From Desulfobacula sp. (lineage in GTDB: Bacteria > Desulfobacterota > Desulfobacteria > Desulfobacterales > Desulfobacteraceae): DNA of 5,022 nucleotides. The notes beneath the pieces were generated by a model. It ran no database searches. It saw only the letters and a list, made by a program, of their open reading frames with translations, and was not told the origin of the DNA. The stretch lies in NCBI RefSeq assembly GCF_021107415.1, contig NZ_JAIOSW010000368.1, forward strand, positions 1 through 5,022, read 5' to 3'. Of this stretch, positions 1-5,022 are shown in pieces (the stretch's first letter is position 1; each line of letters opens with the position of its first letter). Position numbers and translations under genes: made by a program.

Positions 1-31
1 CAAAATCTGCTAATAGACCCCGATAAACAGC

Positions 32-53
32 AAAGCCCCCTTAAGTAGGGGGC
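32..53 (-). terminator. Probable hairpin terminator behind the tRNA gene
   Basis: Read on the minus strand, GCCCCC and GGGGGC form a perfect 6-bp GC stem (arms at 48-53 and 35-40) around a 7-base loop, and one more A-T pair is possible at the loop base. The hairpin lies 12 bases beyond the encoded CCA end of the tRNA. It is followed by only a short T tract (TTT, then GCTGTTT), so it is weaker than a textbook intrinsic terminator. It could also simply protect the precursor 3' end. Bases 1-31 show nothing else recognisable. Confidence 0.6.
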
Positions 54-65
54 AGTGTAAAATCG

Positions 66-142
66 TGGTAGCGACGCAGGGACTTGTACCCCGGACTCGG
101 CGGATGTGAGCCGCAGGCGCTGACCAACTGAGCTACGTCGCC
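66..142 (-). tRNA. tRNA-Val, anticodon CAC, with several non-consensus positions
   Basis: The minus strand folds into a 77-base cloverleaf including an encoded CCA end. The acceptor stem is GGCGACG with CGTCGCT, closed at the top by a G1-U72 wobble, and the discriminator base is A73. The D loop AGTTGGTCA carries T8/A14, G15 (able to pair with C48) and G18-G19. The anticodon loop is CTCACAT, giving anticodon CAC, which reads the valine codon GUG; A35, C36 and A73 fit valine identity. The T stem is CGGGG/CCCTG. Odd points are a U-C mismatch in the D stem (12-23), a U-C mismatch at the outer anticodon pair (27-43), C at position 26, and T-loop TACAAGT where position 55 is A instead of the near-universal U. 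The encoded CCA, good promoter and downstream hairpin suggest an expressed gene, but a decaying copy is possible. Confidence 0.85.
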
Positions 143-155
143 AAAAAACCCGGAA

Positions 156-185
156 AAGATATCATGGGTGGGTCTTAATTGTCAA
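156..185 (-). promoter_or_regulatory. Probable sigma70 promoter of the tRNA gene
   Basis: On the minus strand there is a perfect -35 box TTGACA (180-185), an 18-base spacer and a -10 box TATCTT (156-161, 4 of 6 matches). The predicted start is near 149, only about seven bases before the mature tRNA 5' end. The stretch after the -10 box, TTCCGGG, is GC-rich, as is common at stable-RNA promoters under growth-rate or stringent control. The promoter occupies the gap after the DUF3426 stop codon, so the tRNA need not depend on read-through. Confidence 0.6.
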
Positions 186-192
186 TAATAAA

Positions 193-1716
193 TTAACTGT
201 CTTTTGCCTTTTCAAACTTGATCACTTTAACGGTAAAATTTTGTAATTTTTCAGGAAGATCCGAAAATACAACCATGAAAGGAACACTGGCTCCAGGTTT
301 TACATTGACATTTGAGTTATGGTTTCCCGTCTTTACAGCAAGGAGCTTATTAATGTCTGAGATATTTCCCGTTTTGAGCATTTCTTCTGTTATAATATTT
401 CCGCAAAAGGCATTTTTTGTTTTTGCTTCCTTCTTGCCTTTTGTGATCAATGCCCCTCGAATTTCGATATGACTGTAAGCAATATTTGAAGGATTTTCCA
501 CTCTTCCTGTAATAACAAACAGGGTGCCGGAAGTTGAATTGGTGACAAATCTTCCATTCACACTTTTTTGATTGGGAACAGGCTTGGCTTCTGATGCTTT
601 CGGAACATCTTTTTTAAAGTATTGTTCAATAAAAGGGATTTGAATGTCAGATATGTAGGGTATTTTATATCCGGTCATGACACTGGCAATATAGGCCCCG
701 ATAACCAAAAAAAAGATCAGCAGTATTACGAGAACAGGTGTGCCGACAAGAGGTTTCTTTTTTCTTCTTCTGGATCTTGGTGTCGTGTCCATAATAGGGT
801 CCGGTTTTTCAACGGGTACTTCTTCTTTCTCCTGAATATCTTCTATTTCTATGGTTTTTTCTTCAATAGAATCATCATCCGGTTCGGTTTCCTGTTCCAA
901 CACTTCATCATATTCTGAAAAATCCTCTTCCGGTGTGATAAGGGGTGGCTCCTCTTCTTCTAACTTGCTTTCTTCAAGAAAAAGGTCAGCATCCTCTTTG
1001 TCAGGTTCTGGTTCTATTTCAAGAGGTATTTCATCTGTTTTTTCACCTGTTTCTTCATATGGGATATCTGAAATTATTTCTTCAGGATTGTCCTCAACAT
1101 CGAACTCAAGCTCAAATTCATTTTCATCGGCTAATGCATCATCCTTAGGACTTTCCTCGAGAGGCTCAAAATCTGTCTGGAAATCTGTTTCATCATCTAT
1201 CTCCAAAGATGGCTCACTGTCTTCACTAAGTAAATTAGCGGGTTCATCGTCTTCAATGGTTTCAAATTCAATTTCGTCTAAATCTTCTTCAGAGTCTCCA
1301 AATTCAATGCCGTTATCCTCAAATTCCAAATGGCTTTCTTCCAGTTCAAGCTCTTGGGATTCGCCATCTTCATCAATTTCCAATTCACTGTCTTCAAAGG
1401 AAAAATCATCATCGACTTCAAGGTCAGTCTCATCCATCTCAAGATCAGAACTTTCGGTTGCAAGATCGGAATCTTCTTCAAAAGAAAAGTCGTTGTCTTC
1501 CAATTCAAAGTCAGACGATTCTTCAAGGGTGTCGCCATCATCTATATCGGATTTAAGAGTCAGGCTTTCTTCAGGCTCTTGTTCCGATTCTAAGGGCAAT
1601 GGATATGCTGTGAAAATATTTTTACAAACACTGCAACGGACTTTTGAGCCGTCTTCTTTGACAAGAGAATCGTCAAGGTTGAAACTAGTTGAACACTTAT
1701 TACAGGTAATAATCAT
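193..1716 (-). CDS. Zinc-ribbon, acidic-linker, single-pass membrane protein with C-terminal DUF3426 domain
   Basis: This 507-residue protein has no known function. Residues 1-39 form an MJ0042-type zinc ribbon with two CxxC pairs (C5/C8 and C28/C31). Residues 42-309 are an extremely Glu/Asp-rich, low-complexity and probably disordered arm. A basic cluster (RSRRRKKK, 314-321) precedes one hydrophobic segment (about 323-346). By the positive-inside rule the zinc ribbon and acidic arm are cytoplasmic and the C-terminus periplasmic. Residues about 385-505 resemble DUF3426, a beta-rich domain with the motif VITGRVENPS (401-410), typical of proteins that start with this zinc ribbon. The ATG is supported by AAGGGG six bases upstream (1723-1728). 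The gene lies 16 bases after hpt, so it is probably co-transcribed. Zinc-ribbon proteins of similar layout occur in deltaproteobacteria, including gliding-motility proteins such as GltJ, but that link is only an analogy. The family assignment is fairly secure; the role is open. Confidence 0.88.
   Translation of the reverse strand: MIITCNKCSTSFNLDDSLVKEDGSKVRCSVCKNIFTAYPLPLESEQEPEESLTLKSDIDDGDTLEESSDFELEDNDFSFEEDSDLATESSDLEMDETDLEVDDDFSFEDSELEIDEDGESQELELEESHLEFEDNGIEFGDSEEDLDEIEFETIEDDEPANLLSEDSEPSLEIDDETDFQTDFEPLEESPKDDALADENEFELEFDVEDNPEEIISDIPYEETGEKTDEIPLEIEPEPDKEDADLFLEESKLEEEEPPLITPEEDFSEYDEVLEQETEPDDDSIEEKTIEIEDIQEKEEVPVEKPDPIMDTTPRSRRRKKKPLVGTPVLVILLIFFLVIGAYIASVMTGYKIPYISDIQIPFIEQYFKKDVPKASEAKPVPNQKSVNGRFVTNSTSGTLFVITGRVENPSNIAYSHIEIRGALITKGKKEAKTKNAFCGNIITEEMLKTGNISDINKLLAVKTGNHNSNVNVKPGASVPFMVVFSDLPEKLQNFTVKVIKFEKAKDS
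1282..1512 (-). repeat. Degenerate acidic repeats in the DUF3426 protein linker
   Basis: Residues 69-145 of the DUF3426 protein consist of short, imperfect units of the form (S/D/E)-(D/E)-L-E-(hydrophobic)-(D/E)-(D/E), for example DLEMDE, DLEVDD, ELEIDE, ELELEE and HLEFED. The pentapeptide DFSFE occurs twice, at residues 76-80 and 104-108. The spacing is irregular (about 7-14 residues), so this looks like old tandem expansion plus composition bias rather than a recent exact duplication. The rest of the acidic arm, to about residue 309, keeps the composition but shows the pattern less clearly. Confidence 0.5.
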
Positions 1717-1732
1717 TGGATTCCCCTTATTC

Positions 1733-2248
1733 CTATAGTTTTAGGTCGTATATGGCAGGCAGGTTCCTATATTTTTCATTATAGTCCAGTCCAAACCCGA
1801 CAATAAACCCTTTATCAAGTGAAAAGCATGAATAGTCAACATTAATTTTTACCTCACGTCGCTCATGTTTGTCAATTAAAGTGCAAATTTTAATGGATTT
1901 AGGATTTAATAATTGTATAAATTCAATTATTTTTAAGAGTGTATTCCCTGTATCCACGATATCTTCCACAAGCAGAATATCTCTGTTTTCAAGCTCTAAA
2001 TCCGGCTGCTTGGTGAAAACGATTTGTCCGGATGAGGACGTCCCTTCATAGGAAGAAGCGCCAATAAAATCAATATCATGATCAATGGAAATCTGCCGGG
2101 TAAGGTCTGATAAAAAAATAAATGATCCTTTTAATACACCCACTAAAACCAGATCTTTTTTTTTATAATCACTGGAGATCTCCTGCCCGGTTTTTTGAAT
2201 TTGTTTATTGATTTCATGTTCTGAGATTAAGGGAATGAATTCAGGCAT
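1733..2248 (-). CDS. hpt: Hypoxanthine phosphoribosyltransferase
   Basis: The enzyme joins hypoxanthine (often also guanine) to PRPP, giving IMP or GMP plus pyrophosphate, in cytoplasmic purine salvage. The 171 residues are a full-length bacterial type I phosphoribosyltransferase. The PRPP-binding signature VEDIVDTGNT is at 94-103, with acidic pair E95/D96 and D99 matching the catalytic base of the human enzyme. The loop VLKGSF (38-43) binds pyrophosphate/PRPP. LIDKHERRE (125-133) supplies the lysine that contacts the purine (K128), and VGFGLDY (150-156) supplies the C-terminal metal-binding Asp (D155). The ATG is the only credible start, because an in-frame stop lies upstream and no other Met follows closely; the N-terminus MPEFIPLIS also fits bacterial Hpt. 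No good ribosome binding site lies at normal distance: AAGGT is about 18 bases upstream. The gene begins 26 bases after the J-protein stop, so translation may be coupled. Stop codon TAG. Confidence 0.95.
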   Translation of the reverse strand: MPEFIPLISEHEINKQIQKTGQEISSDYKKKDLVLVGVLKGSFIFLSDLTRQISIDHDIDFIGASSYEGTSSSGQIVFTKQPDLELENRDILLVEDIVDTGNTLLKIIEFIQLLNPKSIKICTLIDKHERREVKINVDYSCFSLDKGFIVGFGLDYNEKYRNLPAIYDLKL

Positions 2249-2274
2249 AATATAATTTACGTGTGACCTTTAGG

Positions 2275-3225
2275 TTATAATCCTGTTTTTTCTAATTGTT
2301 GAATAATCTCTTTTTGTTTTGTTGTCAGCGTTTTGGGCATGGTTATATTAATCACAACAAAGAGATCTCCGCAACCATTTCCTTTTATTTGGGGAATTCC
2401 GTGTTTGGGTACTCGCATTTTTGCTTTGTGATTTGTTCCGGCAGGAAGCTTAAGATTGATGGCTATTCTGTCCGGTGTTTGTACTTCTATCGTATCCCCG
2501 AGCAGTGCCTGGGTGAGCAAAACCTTTTTTGAAAGCAATATGTTATTTCCTTCAATGGTATACCCGTTTGAAGGGATGGGGTTGGATTTTATATAGAGAT
2601 TGCCGGGAGGGCCTCCATGGGGACTTATTTCACCTTTCCCGGTAAGTCTGATTTTTTTGCCCCGGGTCAGTCCTTTGGGAATTTTTACCTGGATTGCCTT
2701 GGCAGTGCCGCCCTGGTTGATGGTAATCGTTTTTTGAGTACCATTGATAATTTCATGGAGGGTTAAAGGGATTTCATATTCAATGTCTTTGCCTTTCATC
2801 TGAGGCTGTTGCTGTTGTCCAGAGCCACTGCCCCCCATATTTTGAAAGAAAGGGCTGCCTCCCATGCCGGAACAGCCACCTCGTTGCCTACCTCCTCCAA
2901 AGGCCGAAGAAAATCCACCGCCCCGGGAACCGCCAAATCCAAAGCCCTTTAAAATATCACCCAGATCAAAGTTCCTGAAAATATCTTCCTGGGAGAATCG
3001 TTGCTGGAAATCGGCTGATCCATAAGTGTCATACTGGTTTCTTTTTTCAGGATCACTTAAAACAGCATATGCTTCACTGATTTTTTTAAATTTATCTTCC
3101 AGTGCTTTATCACCTTTTGTTTTGTCAGGATGATATTTCAATGCAAGTTTTCGATAGGCTTTTTTTATCTCAGATGCACCGGCTTTTTTATCAACACCTA
3201 ATATATTGTAATAATCATCGGCCAT
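2275..3225 (-). CDS. DnaJ/CbpA-type (class B) J-domain co-chaperone
   Basis: This is a cytoplasmic Hsp40 that should stimulate the ATPase of a DnaK-type Hsp70 and deliver substrates to it. Residues 4-68 are a J domain with the essential HPD motif (32-34) between helices II and III. Residues about 83-142 are rich in Gly and Phe, ending in a small Gln run (137-140). Residues about 145-316 form the substrate-binding C-terminal beta-sandwich region ([16 protein letters not shown], 179-194). The four CxxCxGxG zinc repeats of classical DnaJ are absent; the protein has only two cysteines (C118, C285). With 316 residues it matches CbpA/DnaJ class B length rather than DnaJ (about 375). The start has AAAAGGA seven bases upstream (3233-3239). 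A probable promoter lies in the AT-rich gap before it, and hpt follows after 26 bases. No dnaK or grpE is in view, so which Hsp70 it serves is unknown. CbpA is the closest named relative, but I leave the symbol blank because class B names vary. Confidence 0.93.
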   Translation of the reverse strand: MADDYYNILGVDKKAGASEIKKAYRKLALKYHPDKTKGDKALEDKFKKISEAYAVLSDPEKRNQYDTYGSADFQQRFSQEDIFRNFDLGDILKGFGFGGSRGGGFSSAFGGGRQRGGCSGMGGSPFFQNMGGSGSGQQQQPQMKGKDIEYEIPLTLHEIINGTQKTITINQGGTAKAIQVKIPKGLTRGKKIRLTGKGEISPHGGPPGNLYIKSNPIPSNGYTIEGNNILLSKKVLLTQALLGDTIEVQTPDRIAINLKLPAGTNHKAKMRVPKHGIPQIKGNGCGDLFVVINITMPKTLTTKQKEIIQQLEKTGL

Positions 3226-3242
3226 GTGTTAATCCTTTTATG

Positions 3243-3265
3243 ATTTTAATTCAATCATTTTAATT
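3243..3265 (-). repeat. Short direct repeat in the J-protein leader
   Basis: The plus-strand 9-mer ATTTTAATT occurs at 3243-3251 and again at 3257-3265, that is AATTAAAAT twice on the coding strand with a 14-base period. It lies between the predicted transcription start and the J-protein ribosome binding site. A protein-binding or leader-structure role is conceivable, but the base composition makes a chance repeat quite likely. It is not a CIRCE element. Confidence 0.3.
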
Positions 3266-3279
3266 ATTTATGTTTCTTA

Positions 3280-3307
3280 ATAGTAAGATTATAATTATTC
3301 AAGTCAA
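3280..3307 (-). promoter_or_regulatory. Probable promoter for the J-protein/hpt/DUF3426 transcript
   Basis: On the minus strand TTGACT (3302-3307, 5 of 6 matches to the -35 consensus) and TACTAT (3280-3285, 4 of 6 to the -10) are separated by 16 bases. The -35 box overlaps the TGA stop codon of mnmG. The predicted start near 3273 would give a leader of roughly 48 bases before the J-protein ATG. The gap is so AT-rich that chance matches are likely, including a TATAAT at the wrong spacing, so this remains tentative. No terminator hairpin follows mnmG, so read-through from mnmG is also possible. Confidence 0.4.
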
Positions 3308-5022
3308 GCTTTGTTTTTATTTTGAAATGCGCAAATTGCAACCATTAATACAGATATGGCCGCCGGTGTCATCCCGTCAATCCTGGATGCCTGGCCCAAT
3401 GATTTGGGAAGGATTTGGCACAGCTTTTCCTTCAGTTCGTTTGAAAGACCATGGGCTTTGGAATATTTAAAATTTTGCGGGATGTTTATTTTTTCAAGGT
3501 TTTTATATTTTTTTATTTCATTGAGCTGCCGCAGGATATATCCTTCATATTTTATCTGGATTTCAACCTGTTGCTCAGTCCTTTCCAAAACAGGCTTTGG
3601 TGGCGGGCAGATTTCTTTTAGGCAGATATAATTAAGTTCAGCTCTTTTTAAGAGCTGCTCAAGTTTCACCCCGTTTGAAATTTGATTTGTGCCGTTGGCC
3701 TGTAAAAAATCATTCACCGCCTGGGTGGGTTTTACGATGGTTTTTTTAATGCGCTGGATTTCTTTTTGAGTCTGGGCCTGGATTTCAATGCAGAATTTTA
3801 AGGTATCATCATCAACAAGACCCAGGTCATTTCCAATCATGGATAACCTTAAGTCGGCATTGTCCTCTCTGAGTAACAGCCTGTATTCAGCCCTTGAGGT
3901 AAACATCCGGTAAGGTTCATTTGTTCCCCTTGTTACAAGATCATCCACCATAACACCCATATACGCCTGGGAGCGATCAAGGATAAAAGGTTTTCTTTTC
4001 TGGACAGTACAGGCGGCATTAATGCCTGCCCACAACCCTTGAGCACCGGCTTCTTCATACCCGGAGGTGCCGTTAATCTGTCCGGCAAAAAAAAGGCCTT
4101 TTATCTTTTTTGTTTCAAGAGCGGCAGATAATTCCAGAGGATTTACATAATCATATTCAATGGCATAGGCAGGTCTCATGATTTTGGCTGCCTCAAGACC
4201 TTGAACAGATCTGACAACCTTATACTGGATTCCCAAAGGCAGACTGTTGCCAAGTCCTGAAGCATAAATTTCCTTTGAGTCAATGCCTTCATATTCAAGG
4301 ATGACATGGTGACTCTCCCTGCCTGGAAATTTGACGATTTTATCCTCAAAAGAAGGACAATACCTGGCAGATTTTCCCTTGATATGACCGCCATAAAGTG
4401 CTGAATGCTTTAGATTCAGTTTGACAATTTCATGGGTTTTTTGATTTGTATTGCCCATAAAGCTTGGCAGCATGGGATTGGTAATATGAGTTGTTGAAAA
4501 AGAGAATGGTTTGGGATGGCTTTCTGAATTATGGATCTTGAATTTGGAAAAATCAATGGTATCTGCATGAAGCCGTGGCGGTGTCCCGGTTTTCATTCTT
4601 CCGATGTTAAACCCAAGCGTTGCAAGATTTTGTGCAAGGCCGATAGATGCAAATTCTCCGGCCCTGCCGGCTTCAATTTTTGATGCCCCGATGTGAACCA
4701 GTCCTTTAAGAAATGTTCCCGTTGCAATGACAATGGTTCTTGTTGAGTATTCAAAACCTGTTTGATCAATAAGACCTGTCACAGTGTTGTTTTCAAGCAC
4801 GAGTTCCTGGGCCATGGCTTGTTTTAAATCAAGGTTATTTGTTGTTTCAATGACGGCCTTCATATTTTTTGAATACAGGGCTTTATCATTTTGAGTTCTT
4901 GTGGAATGAACCGCAGGGCCTTTGCGTGTATTTAATGTCCTGTATTGAATGGCTGAAGAATCTGTTATTTTTGCCATTTGTCCGCCAAGGGCATCAATTT
5001 CCTTAACCAGCTGTCCTTTTGC
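3304..5022 (-). CDS. mnmG: tRNA uridine-5-carboxymethylaminomethyl modification enzyme MnmG (GidA), 5' end outside window
   Basis: MnmG is the FAD- and NADH-dependent partner of the GTPase MnmE. The complex adds carboxymethylaminomethyl (or aminomethyl) to C5 of wobble U34 in tRNAs for several split codon boxes. The frame is open to the window edge, and the 15 codons before the first Met (4977) encode conserved family sequence (KGQLVKEIDALGG), so that Met is internal. About 572 residues are visible; E. coli MnmG has 629, so roughly 55 are missing, including the FAD-binding GxGxxG motif and the first catalytic Cys. Counting from the window edge, visible landmarks are KGPAV (34-38), GRMKTGTPPR (141-150), ARYCPSFEDK (219-228) with the catalytic Cys at 222 (codon 4357-4359), AGQINGTSGYEEAGAQG (313-329), FTSRAEYRLLLREDNADLRL (374-393), and the C-terminal helical domain ending SLGQASRIDGMTPAAIS (541-557), which in the family contacts MnmE and tRNA. 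Nothing suggests a frameshift or lost function. Confidence 0.97.
   Translation of the reverse strand, partial: AKGQLVKEIDALGGQMAKITDSSAIQYRTLNTRKGPAVHSTRTQNDKALYSKNMKAVIETTNNLDLKQAMAQELVLENNTVTGLIDQTGFEYSTRTIVIATGTFLKGLVHIGASKIEAGRAGEFASIGLAQNLATLGFNIGRMKTGTPPRLHADTIDFSKFKIHNSESHPKPFSFSTTHITNPMLPSFMGNTNQKTHEIVKLNLKHSALYGGHIKGKSARYCPSFEDKIVKFPGRESHHVILEYEGIDSKEIYASGLGNSLPLGIQYKVVRSVQGLEAAKIMRPAYAIEYDYVNPLELSAALETKKIKGLFFAGQINGTSGYEEAGAQGLWAGINAACTVQKRKPFILDRSQAYMGVMVDDLVTRGTNEPYRMFTSRAEYRLLLREDNADLRLSMIGNDLGLVDDDTLKFCIEIQAQTQKEIQRIKKTIVKPTQAVNDFLQANGTNQISNGVKLEQLLKRAELNYICLKEICPPPKPVLERTEQQVEIQIKYEGYILRQLNEIKKYKNLEKINIPQNFKYSKAHGLSNELKEKLCQILPKSLGQASRIDGMTPAAISVLMVAICAFQNKNKA

Noticed and set aside
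1..142. tRNA 3' end as an integration (att) site for a mobile element
   Set aside because: No integrase gene and no second copy of the tRNA 3' end are visible, and only 65 bases lie beyond the tRNA.
143..174. ACCC...GGGTTTTTT on the minus strand as a terminator for the DUF3426 gene
   Set aside because: The stem would be only about four base pairs around a 14-base loop, and the same bases are better explained as the tRNA promoter and leader.
218..918. Plus-strand open frames within the DUF3426 gene
   Set aside because: They overlap the well-supported minus-strand gene, have no family resemblance, and are explained as shadow frames.
851..1738. 295-codon open frame on the plus strand encoding a serine-dominated protein
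   Set aside because: It is the mirror image of the acidic arm: runs of GAA/GAT/GAG codons read on the other strand give TC-rich (serine) codons and few stops. It has no recognisable domain, and the minus-strand protein has clear domains at both ends.
3298..3303. CTTGAA on the minus strand, resembling a sigma32 heat-shock -35 box before the J-protein
   Set aside because: No CCCCAT-like -10 element lies at the expected distance, and no CIRCE inverted repeat is present; a six-base match in AT-rich DNA is weak.
4975..4977. ATG as the start codon of mnmG
   Set aside because: The 15 codons upstream to the window edge continue the conserved MnmG sequence (KGQLVKEIDALGG), so this Met is internal and the gene starts outside the window.

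Overview
The window holds four protein genes and one tRNA gene, all on the minus strand, so transcription runs from high to low coordinates. In that order they are: mnmG (5' end beyond the right edge), a DnaJ/CbpA-type J-domain co-chaperone, hpt (hypoxanthine phosphoribosyltransferase), a zinc-ribbon/acidic-linker/transmembrane/DUF3426 protein, and a tRNA with a CAC (valine) anticodon. Nearly all of the sequence is explained by these genes. I see no mobile element, CRISPR array, toxin-antitoxin pair or defence system.

Organism: the DNA is moderately AT-rich. An N-terminal MJ0042-type zinc ribbon joined to DUF3426 through a long acidic linker, next to hpt and a J-protein, fits a deltaproteobacterial lineage, most likely a Desulfobacter/Desulfobacula-like sulfate reducer (Desulfobacterota). 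This is an inference from family distribution and sequence style. No marker in the window proves it.

Layout: 1-65 is the tRNA trailer with a hairpin terminator; 66-142 is the tRNA; 143-192 is a short gap with a good sigma70-type promoter for the tRNA; 193-1716 is the DUF3426 protein; 1733-2248 is hpt; 2275-3225 is the J-protein; 3226-3303 is a very AT-rich gap with a probable promoter; 3304-5022 is mnmG. Gaps of 26 and 16 bases between the J-protein, hpt and the DUF3426 gene suggest one transcript, probably started just after mnmG, perhaps with read-through from mnmG.

Function: MnmG makes the cmnm5 modification at wobble uridines of tRNAs, the J-protein works with an Hsp70, and Hpt salvages purine bases. 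The DUF3426 protein is predicted to be a single-pass membrane protein with a cytoplasmic zinc ribbon and very acidic arm, and a periplasmic C-terminal domain of unknown role. The genes look like a housekeeping cluster rather than one pathway. The items most worth a second look are the tRNA, which departs from consensus at several usually conserved positions, and the roughly 270-residue acidic repeat arm of the DUF3426 protein.
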